A stretch of 64,000 bases of DNA, taken from the NCBI RefSeq assembly GCF_014645555.1, contig NZ_BMLY01000004.1, forward strand, positions 301,786 to 365,785. Direction: 5' to 3'. Under the pieces are notes generated by a model. It was given only the letters and a program-made list of their open reading frames with translations. It was not told the origin of the DNA and did no database searches. This document shows positions 20,399 through 30,741 of this stretch, in pieces. The DNA comes from Silvimonas amylolytica. GTDB lineage: Bacteria > Pseudomonadota > Gammaproteobacteria > Burkholderiales > Chitinibacteraceae. Both the position numbers and the translations under genes were made by a program. The first letter of the stretch is position 1. Each line of letters opens with the position of its first letter.

Positions 20399-21712
20399 CT
20401 AAGGGTGGTTTTCTGCGGCCAGCCTGCGCCGCAATTTGCGCCCGGCCAGATACACGCCTCCCGCAACCAGCGGTACTGCCCCGGCCATGACCAGTTCCGG
20501 GCTGAATGCCACACCCGCTACTTTTAAACCTTTGGCCAGATACCCGATCAGTGCCACGGCATAGTAGGTGATCGCAGCGATCGAGAGTCCTTCAACGGTT
20601 TCCTGCAGCCGCAATTGCAAATGGGCGCGACGATCCATCGAGCTTAACAACGCCTGGTTCTGCCGCTCCCGCGAGATGTCTACGCGCGTGCGCAGCAGGG
20701 CGGAAGCACGGTTTACGCGTTCGGCCAGCGTGCGCTGGCGCGCCGCAGCAGACTGACATGTATCCATGGCAGGGCGCAGGCGTCGTTCCGTGAACTCATG
20801 AAAGGGCTGGATGCCCTGAATGCGCACTTCCCGCAGTTCTTCAATGCGCCGCTGCACGATGTCGTAATAGGCATGTGAGGCTGAAAAACGGTAGTCCGTC
20901 ATCGACAACGCCCGCTCCACACGCGCTGCCAGTTGCGTTAAGCGGTCAAGCACTTGTGGTTCGTCGGCCAGCCGTGCTTCGGTCATGGCGTTGGTCAATT
21001 CAGCCAGTTCACGATCTGCCTGCGCCAGTTCTGGCGCAATGCTCTTGGCCAGCGGCAGCGCCAGAAAAGCCATCATGCGGTAAGTGTCGATCTCGAACAG
21101 CCGTTGCAACATGCGCCCGGCCTGCCGTTGCCCCATATGGCGATCTACCAGCAAATAGCGCGAGAACCCGTCACTGTGGATACGAAAATCAGTCAGCACC
21201 CGGGCTGCACCTTCACCGATCTCTGAGCCAATCAAATCCTGGCCAGCGAAGAACAACTGCGCTGCATCGGTCGTGCTTTCTGGCGCGTCATGCTCTGCCA
21301 CGAGGGCCGCGTGGGCGGCCACCAGCACCTGGCCGGGCAGTTGTTGCAGCCAGCCGGCGGGGACCGTCGCCAGCGCCGGACGCTCAAAAGGCTCGGGCAC
21401 CCAGCCCGGACGGGTAAACGTGTAGCAAGAGAACTCTGAATGCCGCGCCCATTTAATACGCATAACGCCGACATCAACCGAATGGTGAATCTGTGTTTCG
21501 TCTGGCGTGGGCGCTTCATATTCCGCGCACAGTTGTCCAAGCAGGCAGTGTTCCTGCTCTAGCGAGAGATTGCGGTTCAGAAAGGCGATATAGCTGATCT
21601 GGCTGGGCGCACTGACCGGATCAAAAGGGCGGGCATGGGCCTCTTCGGCCAGATCATGTCGCAAAGGGTGATCGACAAGCCGCAACGAAGAAGGGGCATC
21701 AAGCACTAGCAT
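20399..21712 (-). CDS. DUF3422 family membrane protein
   Basis: 437-residue protein of the DUF3422 family, function not established. The family start DHPLRHDLAEEAHARPF (residues 14-30) is clear. A long helical/coiled middle (about 200-370, ERRLRPAMDTCQ...) ends in two adjacent transmembrane helices (about 377-398 and 404-424), a layout resembling CorA/ZinT-like or mechanosensing stalk proteins, though that is inference. AGGAGAG precedes the ATG at 21712. Single gene between YibF-like GST and aceB. Confidence 0.88.
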   Translation of the reverse strand: MLVLDAPSSLRLVDHPLRHDLAEEAHARPFDPVSAPSQISYIAFLNRNLSLEQEHCLLGQLCAEYEAPTPDETQIHHSVDVGVMRIKWARHSEFSCYTFTRPGWVPEPFERPALATVPAGWLQQLPGQVLVAAHAALVAEHDAPESTTDAAQLFFAGQDLIGSEIGEGAARVLTDFRIHSDGFSRYLLVDRHMGQRQAGRMLQRLFEIDTYRMMAFLALPLAKSIAPELAQADRELAELTNAMTEARLADEPQVLDRLTQLAARVERALSMTDYRFSASHAYYDIVQRRIEELREVRIQGIQPFHEFTERRLRPAMDTCQSAAARQRTLAERVNRASALLRTRVDISRERQNQALLSSMDRRAHLQLRLQETVEGLSIAAITYYAVALIGYLAKGLKVAGVAFSPELVMAGAVPLVAGGVYLAGRKLRRRLAAENHP

Positions 21713-21835
21713 GGCACTCTCCTGGCTGGTTCAGGAATGGCTTCATGATAGTTGCTTGAATCAATGAATGTTGCGTCGCAGCATGAGCGGTGATTTGTAG
21801 TGGAAATGGCGCAACTTCAAAGCCATGATCGCCTG

Positions 21836-21871
21836 AAAACAAAACACCACGAAGACCGTGGTGTTTTGTTT
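21836..21871 (-). terminator. Rho-independent terminator of aceB
   Basis: AAAACACCAC / GTGGTGTTTT stem with loop GAAGACC, A- and T-rich flanks. It begins 26 bp after the aceB stop. Confidence 0.9.
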
Positions 21872-21896
21872 GATACGCCGGACCGGAGCAATGGCC

Positions 21897-23492
21897 TCAG
21901 ATTTCCTCATACAAGGGCAGGGTCAGGAACTCGGCGAAGTCTTCGCTGGTGCTCATCTTTTCAAAGATCTGGGCCGCACGCGCATACGGAATGCGGTTGT
22001 AAGTGGCATCACCATGCTCTTTGCGGATGTCTTCCAGTACTGGCGCAATCAGCCCGCGCACCATGTCGGCAGTCACTTTTCGGCCGTCATCCAGCACGCC
22101 TTTGGTAGAACGAATCCACTGCCAGACCTGGCTGCGGCTGATTTCCGCCGTTGCGGCATCTTCCATCAAGTTGTGGATGGGCACGCAGCCATTGCCAGCC
22201 AGCCAGGAGCCCAGGTACTGAATGCCAACATCAATATTCATGCGCAGACCCGCCTCGGTGATCGGCTGCTCTGGCTGGAAATTCAACAAATCAGCGGCTT
22301 GGGTATGCACGTCATCACGTTGCTTGCTGATCTGGTTGGGCTTGTCGCCTAGCACCTTCACCCATTCTTCCATGGCCAGCGCCACCAGCCCCGGGTGGGC
22401 TACCCAGCCGCCATCGAAACCATCACCTGCATCACGTGTTTTGTCGGCACGCACGGCAGACAGGGCTTTTTCGTTGGCAACCGGATCATTCTTGATCGGG
22501 ATCAGTGCACTCATGCCGCCAATAGCGGGTGCGTTACGCTTGTGGCAGGTCTTGACCAGGTTCAGTGCATAAGCACGCATGAACGGCACGGTCATGGTGA
22601 TCTGCGCGCGGTTAGCCAGGCAGAAATCCTTGTCGGTCTTGAACTTCTTGATGCAACTGAAGATGTAATCCCAGCGACCGGCATTCAGGCCCGAAGAATG
22701 CTCGCGCAGTTCATACAGGATTTCGTCCATTTCGAACGCGGCCAGGATGGTTTCAATCAATACCGTGGCGCGAATGGTGCCGCGCGGGATGCCCACTTCT
22801 TCCTGCGCCAGGATGAAAATGTCATTCCACAGGCGGGCTTCCAGGTGCGATTCCATTTTCGGCAGATAGAAATACGGGCCGCTGCCGCGTGCCAGTTGTT
22901 CTTTAGCGTTGTGGAACAAGAACAAAGCCAGATCGAAGATACCGCCGGACACCCGCTGACCATCGACCGTGACGTGTTTTTCATCCAGATGCCAGCCGCG
23001 CGGGCGCACGATCAGCGTGGCGACCTTGTCGTTGAGTTTGTATTCCTTGCCAGCTTCATTACGGAATGACAGCGTGCGGCGTACAGCCTGCTTGAGGTTG
23101 ATCTGGCCCTGGATCTGGTTGTCCCAGTTGGGCGTGTTGGAATCCTCGAAGTCCGTCATATAGCTGTCTGCGCCGGAGTTCAACGCATTGATGATCATCT
23201 TGCGCTCGACCGGGCCGGTGATTTCCACACGGCGACAAGCCAGATCAGCCGGCAGCGGCGCAATCGTCCAGTCGCCTTCCCGGATGTGCTTTGTGTCAGC
23301 CAGGAAATCCGGGCGCTTGCCCGCGTCCAGGTCTTTCTGGCGCAGCACGCGGCGGGCCAGCAACTCCTGGCGGCGGCCTTCAAACGCACGGTGCAGTTTG
23401 GCCACCAGTGCCAGCGCTTCGGGGGTGAGGATTTCGGCAAATTCGGGCGAAACGGGGGCGCTGATGGCAACGCCTTGTGGCAACTGGCTCAT
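21897..23492 (-). CDS. aceB: Malate synthase A
   Basis: AceB condenses glyoxylate with acetyl-CoA to malate, the second step of the glyoxylate shunt. 531 residues is the isoform A length. Conserved blocks are present: [33 protein letters not shown] (catalytic Arg), and [12 protein letters not shown] with [21 protein letters not shown]. aceA lies 3 kb away on the same strand but not in the same operon: two plus-strand genes and a repeat nest intervene. A divergent LysR gene next door is the likely regulator. AGAGGT precedes the ATG. Confidence 0.96.
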   Translation of the reverse strand: MSQLPQGVAISAPVSPEFAEILTPEALALVAKLHRAFEGRRQELLARRVLRQKDLDAGKRPDFLADTKHIREGDWTIAPLPADLACRRVEITGPVERKMIINALNSGADSYMTDFEDSNTPNWDNQIQGQINLKQAVRRTLSFRNEAGKEYKLNDKVATLIVRPRGWHLDEKHVTVDGQRVSGGIFDLALFLFHNAKEQLARGSGPYFYLPKMESHLEARLWNDIFILAQEEVGIPRGTIRATVLIETILAAFEMDEILYELREHSSGLNAGRWDYIFSCIKKFKTDKDFCLANRAQITMTVPFMRAYALNLVKTCHKRNAPAIGGMSALIPIKNDPVANEKALSAVRADKTRDAGDGFDGGWVAHPGLVALAMEEWVKVLGDKPNQISKQRDDVHTQAADLLNFQPEQPITEAGLRMNIDVGIQYLGSWLAGNGCVPIHNLMEDAATAEISRSQVWQWIRSTKGVLDDGRKVTADMVRGLIAPVLEDIRKEHGDATYNRIPYARAAQIFEKMSTSEDFAEFLTLPLYEEI

Positions 23493-23638
23493 GGTGCGGA
23501 CCTCTGGGTTAAGTAGCGGATCAATCTTTGACTACAGCCAGTGTAATGAGTACGGATAAGATGAAAAAGTGCGGTTTGTGCATAGCATCTTTTACTTTTA
23601 AGTACATAATGAAGCGATGAAGAACCAGATCTGCCGTC

Positions 23639-24535
23639 ATGAGTGAATTCAAACAACTGCAAACTTTTATCGAAGTGGTTACACAGGGATCGCTGAGCGC
23701 GGCGGCACGAGTTGAAGGCGTGGTGCCCGCCGTGATTGGTCGCCGGCTGGATGCACTGGAAGAACGGTTGGGGGCGCGTTTGTTGGTGCGCACCACGCGC
23801 AGGGTCACGCTCACGCAGGAAGGTGCGGCTTTTTATGAAGATGGTCAGCGCATTCTGGCCGAACTCGAAGAAGCCGAAGCGGCGGTCGCATCCGGCAATA
23901 GCCGCGTGCGCGGGCATTTGCGTGTGACTGCGCCGGCCGGATTTGGGCGGCGACACGTTGCGCCGCATCTGGCGACGTTCCAGCGCCTGCACCCGGATTT
24001 ACGCGTGACGCTGGACTTATCAGATCGTCTCGTCGATATGGCGGCGGAACGGGTGGATTGCGCCATTCGTATCAGTGACATGGCGGACTCTAGTCTCGTG
24101 GCCGTGCGGCTGGCCGAGAACCGCCGCGTCGTGGTCGGCGCGCCGGCGTATCTGGCGCAGCACGGCATTCCGCAAACGCCAGATGATCTGGAGCGTTACG
24201 AGTGCTTGTCGCTGGGTGCCAGCCAGTCGCGGGGTTGGGTGTTCCGGGTCGATGGTGAACTGGTGAACCGACGCGTCACTGGTGTGCTGGAATGCAATGA
24301 CGGCGCGGTGCTGCATGAATGGGCGCTCAAGGGTTACGGTCTGGCATGGCGCTCATTGTGGGAGGTGAAAGACGATCTCAGGGATGGGCGTCTCGTCACC
24401 GTGCTTGATATGTTTTCTGCGCCGGATTACCCCGTCTACGCCATGATGCCGCAACGCAAGTTCATGCCCTTGCGGGTACGACATTTTGTGGATCACCTCA
24501 AAGAGTCTTATGCCGAACCGGGCTATTGGAATTAA
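23639..24535 (+). CDS. LysR-family transcriptional regulator
   Basis: 298-residue LTTR. The winged HTH covers residues 1-60 (LQTFIEVVTQGSLSAAARVEG, then LEERLGARLLVRTTRRVTLTQEG). The helix has VPAVIGRRLDALE where most have SQPAVSRQI, typical of the CrgA/AaeR-like subgroup. The C-terminal part is a periplasmic-binding-like effector domain (VRGHLRVTAPAGFGRRHVAP). It is divergent from aceB across a 146-bp gap, the classic LTTR arrangement, so control of aceB is a reasonable inference. The start has no clear Shine-Dalgarno. Confidence 0.92.
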   Translation: MSEFKQLQTFIEVVTQGSLSAAARVEGVVPAVIGRRLDALEERLGARLLVRTTRRVTLTQEGAAFYEDGQRILAELEEAEAAVASGNSRVRGHLRVTAPAGFGRRHVAPHLATFQRLHPDLRVTLDLSDRLVDMAAERVDCAIRISDMADSSLVAVRLAENRRVVVGAPAYLAQHGIPQTPDDLERYECLSLGASQSRGWVFRVDGELVNRRVTGVLECNDGAVLHEWALKGYGLAWRSLWEVKDDLRDGRLVTVLDMFSAPDYPVYAMMPQRKFMPLRVRHFVDHLKESYAEPGYWN

Positions 24536-24645
24536 CCAACTGCGCGTTTTTTGTATATGCTATGCCGCGTTAAGTGGCCAATGCCGCCGCCTGTTTTGTA
24601 CCAGACTTGTTTGAAACCGCTAACCAAATCGAATGGAGAACTGCC

Positions 24646-25299
24646 GTGCCTGCAGCCGCGCTGAAAGTATGGGGAAGACGCAATTCGCTGAATGTACAAA
24701 AGGTCATGTGGATCATTGGCGAGCTCGAACTGGAGCACGAGCACATCAACGTGGGCGGCGCATTCGGCGGGCTGGATACGCCCGAGTTTCTGGCGCGTAA
24801 CCCGCACGGCAAGATTCCGGTGATTGAGCACGATGGCGTGGTGGTGTGGGAGTCCCAGGCCATTTTGCGCTACCTGGGCGCAACGTTTGGCGAGGGTTCG
24901 CTCTGGTCCGCAGACCCGGCACAGCGCGCTGTGGCGGATGGCTGGCTGGACTGGTCCCTGGCCACACTGCAACCGGCCTTCATCGACCTGTTCTTTGGCT
25001 TTTACCGCACGCCAGCAGCGCAGCGGGATGCCAACCGGGTTGAGCGTGCTACGCAACAGTGTGCAAAGTTATATGGCTTGCTGGACCAGCAACTGGCGCA
25101 GCGGCCGTACCTGGGCGGCGATACCCTGACGCTGGCAGACTTCGGTGCTGGCACGACAGTGTTCCGCTATCTGACCATGGGTGCTGAGCGCCCGCCGCTG
25201 CCGAATGTGGAGCACTGGTTTGAACGGTTATCGCAGAGCCCGGCGTATCGGGAGCATGTGATGATGCCGTTTGAGGATATGTTCGGGAAATTGCCTTGA
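24646..25299 (+). CDS. Glutathione S-transferase family protein
   Basis: 217-residue GST. The GTG at 24646 is preceded by GGAGAA at five bases, so it is chosen over the upstream GTG at 24574. The thioredoxin-fold half has LKVWGRRNSLNVQKVMW with Ser as the likely catalytic residue, cis-Pro in HGKIPVIEHDG, and the glutathione-binding pair in WESQAILRYLG. The helical half contains DTLTLADFGAGTTVFRY. Substrate unknown. It lies 110 bp after the LysR gene on the same strand and could be cotranscribed. Confidence 0.89.
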   Translation: MPAAALKVWGRRNSLNVQKVMWIIGELELEHEHINVGGAFGGLDTPEFLARNPHGKIPVIEHDGVVVWESQAILRYLGATFGEGSLWSADPAQRAVADGWLDWSLATLQPAFIDLFFGFYRTPAAQRDANRVERATQQCAKLYGLLDQQLAQRPYLGGDTLTLADFGAGTTVFRYLTMGAERPPLPNVEHWFERLSQSPAYREHVMMPFEDMFGKLP

Positions 25300-25333
25300 T
25301 CAGGGGAGTTTTTTCTTACCGGCTTGTTTGTAG

Positions 25334-25364
25334 GGTGGATTCGGAGCGATAGCGACAATCCACC
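25334..25364. repeat. GGTGGATT/AATCCACC hairpin
   Basis: Perfect 8-bp arms 15 bases apart, just after the GST gene. The string TAGGGTGGATTCGGAGCG is a type of short palindrome I have seen scattered in proteobacterial genomes; that is from memory, not from a search. Confidence 0.6.
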
Positions 25365-25401
25365 ATTGCGATGTGTGTTAGCGCCTGACGGCGCGGTTGT
25401 T

Positions 25402-25645
25402 TTGGATACCGGCGGTGGCCGGAGCACGTTACTTTTCTTTGCTTCGCCAAGGAAAAGTAACCAAAAGAAAGGCGACCCTGCGACAGCGCCCACTACGTGG
25501 GTTCCCTGTGCTTCTCGCGAAGTCCGGCTGGCTCCAGGGAACTCGGCCTTCGGCCTCAAACACCCTTGCGCCGAAACCCCGGACTTCGCTGCGATGCTCG
25601 GCGCTGCCGGAGGGGAGGTACGTCAAAAGCAACATCAAAAGCAAC
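25402..25645 (-). repeat. Interspersed repeat, copy A (reverse orientation)
   Basis: Reverse complement of the family also present at 25965-26150 and 40390-40590. The shared core reads GGTTACTTT-CTTTGG, GCGAAGCAAAGAAA, ACGTGCTCCGGCC and CGCCGGCATC. The other end matches at GTTGCTTTTGAC and CCTCCCC. The middle differs between copies. Confidence 0.85.
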
Positions 25646-25724
25646 GACAACATCAAAAGCTAAAGCCACCTCAACCCCATAAACCGCCTGCTTGCAAGAT
25701 CGGCTTACCCCGCCTGCCCACCAC

Positions 25725-25874
25725 CTCGTCATTCCCGCGAATGCGGGAATCCAGTCCGCAGCCCAGCGGGCTGCCTACGGTGGACTGTTACCACTACTTC
25801 GAATTCACCCCGGATCGCGCAGGCATCGTAGCTGGATTCCGGCTCAAGTGGGCCGCCGAGGTCGGAATGACGAG
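25725..25874. mobile_element. 150-bp MITE-like element
   Basis: Perfect 11-bp terminal inverted repeats CTCGTCATTCC / GGAATGACGAG, plus inner arms GGAATCCAG / CTGGATTCC. A further short palindrome CCCGCGAATGCGGG lies in the left end. It has no coding capacity, so any movement would need a transposase supplied from elsewhere. No target-site duplication was identified. Confidence 0.65.
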
Positions 25875-25897
25875 CCAGTGGAATGCGTGTTGAATTG

Positions 25898-25964
<67 letters not shown>

Positions 25965-25970
<6 letters not shown>

Positions 25971-26150
25971 CTTTTGACTTTCCTCCCCCATCAAAGCCAA
26001 GCGCCGAGGGCGCGGAGGGAGACCTGAGGCTCCCGACCAACCGAGGGCAGCCCGGAGGGCCGCCAGGCTGGGGTCGCCTTTCTTTGGTTACTTTCTTTGG
26101 CGAAGCAAAGAAAGTGACGTGCTCCGGCCACCGCCGGCATCAAAACGCTT
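25965..26150 (+). repeat. Interspersed repeat, copy B (forward)
   Basis: Begins GTTGCTTTTGACTTTCCTCC, passes through GAGGGAGACCTGAGGCTCCC and CAGCCCGGAGGGC, and ends with the core that reads GTGCTCCGGCCACCGCCGG then CATCAAAACGC. It forms a large imperfect inverted repeat with copy A. Confidence 0.88.
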
Positions 26151-26224
26151 TTCAAACCCGCGCCGCAAGGCGCTAACAACCGCCTTTGACCTGCACAGGC
26201 AAACCGCTAATGCCAACCACACCC

Positions 26225-26256
26225 CAAAAAAAAGACCGCCCGGTCAGGGCGGTCTA
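26225..26256 (-). terminator. Rho-independent terminator of aceA
   Basis: AGACCGCCC / GGGCGGTCT stem with GGTCA loop; eight T follow on the minus strand. Confidence 0.9.
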
Positions 26257-26360
26257 TCAGAGCGTGAAGACAAGAATTGCGGCTACAGCAAAACGGTCTT
26301 GCCACGGCGACGTGCGGGTGGCGCTGCCGTGCGCAATATGGATTCGGACTCAAGCCCGGA

Positions 26361-27641
26361 TCAGTGGAACTGTTCTTCCTCAGTCGAACCCTTCAGCGCG
26401 GTCGTGGACGACTGACCTTGCTGGATGGTCTGCGTCACGGCGTCAAAGTAACCGGTACCCACTTCGCGTTGATGCTTCACGGCGGTGAAGCCACGCTCTG
26501 CAGCAGCAAATTCGGCTTGTTGCAGTTCGACAAAGGCGCTCATGCCGGTACGGGCGTAGCCATGGGCCAGGTTGAACATGCCGTAGTTCAGCGAGTGGAA
26601 ACCGGCCAGGGTAATGAACTGGAATTTGTAGCCCATCTTGCCCAGTTCTTGCTGGAACTTGGCAATGGTGGCGTCATCCAGGTTCTTCTTCCAGTTGAAC
26701 GAGGGCGAACAGTTGTACGACAACAGCTTGCCCGGGAACCTGGCGTGGATGGCCTCGGCAAACTTGCGGGCGTATTCCAGATCCGGCTTGCCGGTTTCGC
26801 ACCAGATCAGATCGCAGTACGGCGCGTAGGCCAGACCACGGCTGATGGCTTGTTCCAGACCCGGTTTGGTTCGGTAGAAGCCTTCCGGCGTGCGTTCGCC
26901 GGTGCAGAATGGCTTGTCGTTGTCGTCCACATCGCTGGTCAACAGGTCAGCGGCTTCAGCATCGGTGCGGGCAACCAGAATGGTCGGCACGCCCATCACG
27001 TCAGCAGCCAGACGAGCCGCGACCAGTTTTTCGATGGCTTCGCGCGTCGGTACCAGCACCTTGCCGCCCATGTGGCCGCACTTCTTCACGCTGGCCAGTT
27101 GGTCTTCAAAGTGCACACCAGCCGCGCCGGCTTCGATCATGCCCTTCATCAGTTCATGGGCGTTCAGCACGCCGCCAAAACCGGCTTCAGCATCGGCCAC
27201 GATCGGGGCGAACCAGTCGATGCTGTCGTCGCCTTCGGAGTGAGAGATCTGGTCAGCGCGTTGCAGCGTGTTGTTGATGCGACGCACGACTTGCGGTACC
27301 GAGTTCGCCGGGTAGAGCGACTGGTCCGGATACATTTCGCTACCCAGGTTGGCGTCTGCGGCCACCTGCCAGCCCGAAAGATAAATGGCTTTCAGGCCTG
27401 CTTTCACTTGTTGCATGGCCTGATTGCCGGTCAGCGCTCCCAGCGCGTTGATATACGGCGTTTCATGGAGCAGCTTCCACAATTTGTTGGCGCCGGTACG
27501 GGCCAGCGTGTGCTCGACTTGTAGTGAGCCACGAAGTCTTTCAACATCTGCGGCCGTGTAGGGCCGTGTGACGCCTTTCCAGCGCGGGTTTTCTCGCCAA
27601 TCCTGTTCAAGCTGAGCAATGCGTTGTTCACGAGTGGTCAT
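26361..27641 (-). CDS. aceA: Isocitrate lyase
   Basis: AceA cleaves isocitrate to glyoxylate and succinate, first step of the glyoxylate shunt. The start is ATG at 27641 ([15 protein letters not shown]) with GGGAGA upstream; 49 upstream codons of open frame are ignored. The catalytic loop KKCGHMGGK is at 186-194, with the general-acid Cys188. Mg-binding [10 protein letters not shown] and the substrate segment [12 protein letters not shown] are intact. 426 residues. The 5' region contains a 7-bp inverted repeat that may bind a regulator. Pairs functionally with aceB at 22-23 kb. Confidence 0.96.
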   Translation of the reverse strand: MTTREQRIAQLEQDWRENPRWKGVTRPYTAADVERLRGSLQVEHTLARTGANKLWKLLHETPYINALGALTGNQAMQQVKAGLKAIYLSGWQVAADANLGSEMYPDQSLYPANSVPQVVRRINNTLQRADQISHSEGDDSIDWFAPIVADAEAGFGGVLNAHELMKGMIEAGAAGVHFEDQLASVKKCGHMGGKVLVPTREAIEKLVAARLAADVMGVPTILVARTDAEAADLLTSDVDDNDKPFCTGERTPEGFYRTKPGLEQAISRGLAYAPYCDLIWCETGKPDLEYARKFAEAIHARFPGKLLSYNCSPSFNWKKNLDDATIAKFQQELGKMGYKFQFITLAGFHSLNYGMFNLAHGYARTGMSAFVELQQAEFAAAERGFTAVKHQREVGTGYFDAVTQTIQQGQSSTTALKGSTEEEQFH

Positions 27642-27731
27642 GGCGTTCTCCCGCAGTAGTCTTGGCTTTTCAGCCGGGTTCAAAAGATAGTTGCACCTTG
27701 TTTTGCAAAGGTTATTGCGGTGCACCATCAA

Positions 27732-27757
27732 ATGTAGTGAATTTTTAATGACTACAT
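27732..27757. promoter_or_regulatory. Inverted repeat upstream of aceA
   Basis: ATGTAGT / ACTACAT, perfect 7-bp arms 12 bases apart, about 95 bp before the aceA start. Candidate operator only. Confidence 0.4.
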
Positions 27758-28024
27758 ATTGGGGCTTACCCCAGGGGGCGAATTTCAAATAAAAAATTGC
27801 CCCGCAAACCCGTCAGCTATTGCGTTTTAGCGCGATTTGGCCGTTTGTCGTGTCGTTGCAGCGCAACAATGACAAGCGGTACAAAACCCACACTACTTGC
27901 CTGATCCTGCCGTTTTTTTGCGGATGAGTGTTCTGGCGATGCAGCAAATCTTCGCGCAGGTGTGCTCCAGAAATAATCCCGACTCTTGATTTGCCTGAGA
28001 AAAACACTTCTGTATGCAAATACC

Positions 28025-28050
28025 CTTGAAATGGGTAAGGGCATCCCCAT
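28025..28050 (+). promoter_or_regulatory. Sigma-32 heat-shock promoter of grpE
   Basis: CTTGAAA (28025-28031), 13-bp spacer, CCCCAT (28045-28050) followed by TT. Near-perfect match to the RpoH consensus CTTGAAA / CCCCATnT, 30 bp before the grpE start. Confidence 0.9.
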
Positions 28051-28079
28051 TTCTGCCTGCATCGTTATGGAGGTATGCA

Positions 28080-28622
28080 ATGTCTGGTGAAAACGAAAAT
28101 CAACCGAACCTGGAAAACGCAGCAGACGTAGAGGCTGGCGCAGGCGATCAAACCGCGACAGATGAAGGCCAACTGGATGTGAATCTGGCGGCACTGCTGG
28201 CCGAACTGGATAAAGCCCGCCAGGACGTGCTGTATGTGCGTGCTGAAGCAGAAAACATTCGTCGCCGGGCGGCAGAAGACAACGAAAAGACGCGCAAATT
28301 CGCCGTAGAGAAATTCGCCCGTGAACTGCTGGCTGTGCGCGATTCGCTGGAAATGGCACTGGCCGATCAGTCTGCTTCGTTCGAGAACCTCAAGATCGGG
28401 GTTGATCTGACCAACAAGCAACTAGCGTCCGCTTTTGAGAAGGCTGATCTGAAAGAGATCAACCCTGTGGGCGAGAAACTGGACCCGAACAAACATCAGG
28501 CGATTTCGATGGTGCCGGCGGACGCCGAGCCCAACACGGTCGTCCAGGTCATGCAAAAAGGGTACGAGTTGTCTGGCCGTGTGATCCGTCCGGCAATGGT
28601 CGTGGTGGCCGCTCCCAAGTAA
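28080..28622 (+). CDS. grpE: Nucleotide exchange factor GrpE
   Basis: GrpE releases ADP from DnaK and acts as a thermosensor of the chaperone cycle. ATG at 28080 with GGAGGT upstream; the 22-codon extension of the frame covers the promoter. 180 residues: an acidic disordered N-terminus (1-45), a long dimerising helix (about 46-110, [26 protein letters not shown]), and a C-terminal beta wing with [18 protein letters not shown] and [17 protein letters not shown]. First gene of grpE-dnaK-dnaJ. Confidence 0.96.
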   Translation: MSGENENQPNLENAADVEAGAGDQTATDEGQLDVNLAALLAELDKARQDVLYVRAEAENIRRRAAEDNEKTRKFAVEKFARELLAVRDSLEMALADQSASFENLKIGVDLTNKQLASAFEKADLKEINPVGEKLDPNKHQAISMVPADAEPNTVVQVMQKGYELSGRVIRPAMVVVAAPK

Positions 28623-28673
28623 AGAGGGATTGATGCGTCTTATCGGAGAAATAGCGAATCGCTATCGTTTCTC

Positions 28674-28699
28674 TTGAAAAGGTCTACGACATCCCCACT
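28674..28699 (+). promoter_or_regulatory. Sigma-32 heat-shock promoter of dnaK
   Basis: CTTGAAA (28674-28680), 13-bp spacer, CCCCAC (28694-28699). The element structure and spacing match the grpE promoter, 79 bp before dnaK. Confidence 0.87.
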
Positions 28700-28777
28700 T
28701 TTGCATCAAGGTTATTGAACTGAACGCCGGCGCCACATTGCGACGGCAGGCACAAAGCATTGAAAGGATAAAATTAA

Positions 28778-30712
28778 ATGGCAAAAATCATTGGTATTGA
28801 CCTGGGTACTACGAACTCGTGTGTGGCCGTGATCGAAAACGGTCAGCCCAAAGTGATCGAAAACTCTGAAGGCGCTCGTACGACGCCTTCCATCATTGCC
28901 TATCAGGAAGACGGCGAGACCCTGGTTGGTGCGCCGGCCAAGCGTCAGGCCGTGACCAACCCGAAGAACACCCTGTACGCGGTGAAGCGCCTGATCGGTC
29001 GCAAGTTCACTGAAAAAGAAGTGCAGAAAGACATCGACCTGATGCCGTATTCCATCGTCAAGGCTGACAATGGTGACGCATGGGTTGAAGTGCGTGGCAG
29101 CAAAATGGCACCGCCGCAAATCTCTGCGGACGTACTGCGCAAGATGAAGAAGACCGCTGAAGACTATCTGGGCGAAGAAGTGACCGAAGCCGTGATTACG
29201 GTGCCGGCTTACTTCAACGACAGCCAGCGTCAGGCCACCAAGGATGCTGGCCGTATCGCCGGTCTGGAAGTGAAGCGCATCATCAATGAGCCGACCGCTG
29301 CTGCACTGGCCTTTGGTCTGGACAAGAATGAAAAGGGTGATCGCAAGATCGCCGTGTATGACCTGGGCGGCGGTACGTTTGATATTTCCATCATCGAAAT
29401 CGCGGATGTCGATGGTGACAAGCAGTTTGAAGTGCTGGCCACCAATGGTGACACCTTCCTGGGTGGTGAAGACTTCGACCAACGCCTGATCGATTACATC
29501 ATCGGCGAATTCCAGAAAGACACGGGCATCAACCTGAAGAACGACGTGATGGCACTGCAGCGCCTGAAAGAAGCCGCTGAAAAAGCCAAGATCGAACTCT
29601 CCAGCACCGCGCAGACTGAAATCAACCTGCCGTACGTGACCATGGATGCGACCGGTCCGAAGCACTTGACGCTGAAAATCACCCGCGCCAAGTTCGAAAG
29701 CCTGGTGGACGAACTGATCGACCGTTCGATCGAACCGTGCCGTATCGCCCTGAAAGATGCCGGTCTGAAAATCACCGACATCGACGACGTGATTCTGGTC
29801 GGCGGTCAGACCCGTATGCCCAAGGTGCTGGACAAGGTCAAAGAGTTCTTTGGCAAGGATCCGCGCCGTGATGTGAACCCGGACGAAGCGGTTGCTGTTG
29901 GTGCTGCCATTCAGGGCGCGGTTTTGTCGGGTGATCGCAAGGACGTGCTGCTGCTGGATGTGACTCCGCTGTCGCTGGGTATCGAAACCCTGGGTAGCGT
30001 GATGACCAAGCTGATCCAGAAGAACACCACGATCCCGACCAAGGCCTCGCAAGTGTTCTCGACCGCTGACGACAACCAGAGCGCTGTGACCATCCACGTG
30101 CTGCAAGGCGAACGTGAAATGGCAGCTGCCAACAAGAGCCTGGGCCAGTTCAACCTGGAAGGCATCCCGGCAGCACCGCGCGGCACGCCGCAAATTGAAG
30201 TGATCTTTGATATCGACGCCAACGGTATTCTGCATGTGTCCGCCAAGGACAAGGCTACCGGCAAAGAAAACAAGATCACCATCAAGGCGAACTCGGGTCT
30301 GTCGGAAGACGAAATCCAGCAAATGGTGAAAGACGCCGAAGCGCATGCAGAGGAAGACAAGAAGGCCCGCGAAATGGTTGACGCCAAGAACGGCGCCGAC
30401 AGCCTGATCCATCAGGTGAAGAAGTCGCTGGTCGAGTTCGGTGACAAGGTGTCTGCTGATGAAAAGACTGCCATCGAAGCCGCGATCAAGGAACTGGAAG
30501 AAGCCGCCAAGGGCGACGACAAGGCCTTGATTGATGAGAAGTCCAACACCCTGATGCAAGCCAGCCATAAACTGGCTGAGCAAATGTACGCTGCGCAAGG
30601 TGGTGACGCTGCTGGCGCCGCAGGTGCAGCCGGTGCCCAGCAAGGCGCCGCTGGCAAGGACGACGGCAACGTGGTCGACGCCGAGTACACCGAAGTCAAA
30701 GACAACAAGTAA
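28778..30712 (+). CDS. dnaK: Chaperone protein DnaK (Hsp70)
   Basis: DnaK binds unfolded peptides under ATP control. The N-terminal ATPase begins [16 protein letters not shown]; phosphate-2 and adenosine motifs [15 protein letters not shown] and [13 protein letters not shown] are present. The linker [16 protein letters not shown] leads to the peptide-binding domain, and the tail is Gly/Ala/Gln-rich ending [13 protein letters not shown]. 644 residues. AAGGA precedes the ATG. It has its own sigma-32 promoter and is followed by a hairpin before dnaJ. The long antisense frame is a known coding artefact of dnaK. Confidence 0.98.
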   Translation: MAKIIGIDLGTTNSCVAVIENGQPKVIENSEGARTTPSIIAYQEDGETLVGAPAKRQAVTNPKNTLYAVKRLIGRKFTEKEVQKDIDLMPYSIVKADNGDAWVEVRGSKMAPPQISADVLRKMKKTAEDYLGEEVTEAVITVPAYFNDSQRQATKDAGRIAGLEVKRIINEPTAAALAFGLDKNEKGDRKIAVYDLGGGTFDISIIEIADVDGDKQFEVLATNGDTFLGGEDFDQRLIDYIIGEFQKDTGINLKNDVMALQRLKEAAEKAKIELSSTAQTEINLPYVTMDATGPKHLTLKITRAKFESLVDELIDRSIEPCRIALKDAGLKITDIDDVILVGGQTRMPKVLDKVKEFFGKDPRRDVNPDEAVAVGAAIQGAVLSGDRKDVLLLDVTPLSLGIETLGSVMTKLIQKNTTIPTKASQVFSTADDNQSAVTIHVLQGEREMAAANKSLGQFNLEGIPAAPRGTPQIEVIFDIDANGILHVSAKDKATGKENKITIKANSGLSEDEIQQMVKDAEAHAEEDKKAREMVDAKNGADSLIHQVKKSLVEFGDKVSADEKTAIEAAIKELEEAAKGDDKALIDEKSNTLMQASHKLAEQMYAAQGGDAAGAAGAAGAQQGAAGKDDGNVVDAEYTEVKDNK

Positions 30713-30741
30713 TATGCGACTGTAATAACAGTCCGCATCGG

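Larger units (their letters stand above)
27642..28079. other. Divergent control region aceA / grpE
   Basis: About 440 bp. The aceA side has an inverted repeat (27732-27757); the grpE side has a sigma-32 promoter. No credible small gene: the reverse frame 27817-28359 runs into grpE. Confidence 0.7.

Noticed and set aside
23493-23638. LysR-type T-N11-A operator between aceB and the regulator
   Set aside because: Several loose matches exist in this AT-rich gap but none is a convincing inverted repeat.
28712-30643. 643-codon open frame antisense to dnaK
   Set aside because: Long antisense frames opposite dnaK are a known artefact of its codon use. No domain and no Shine-Dalgarno, and the dnaK strand is certain.
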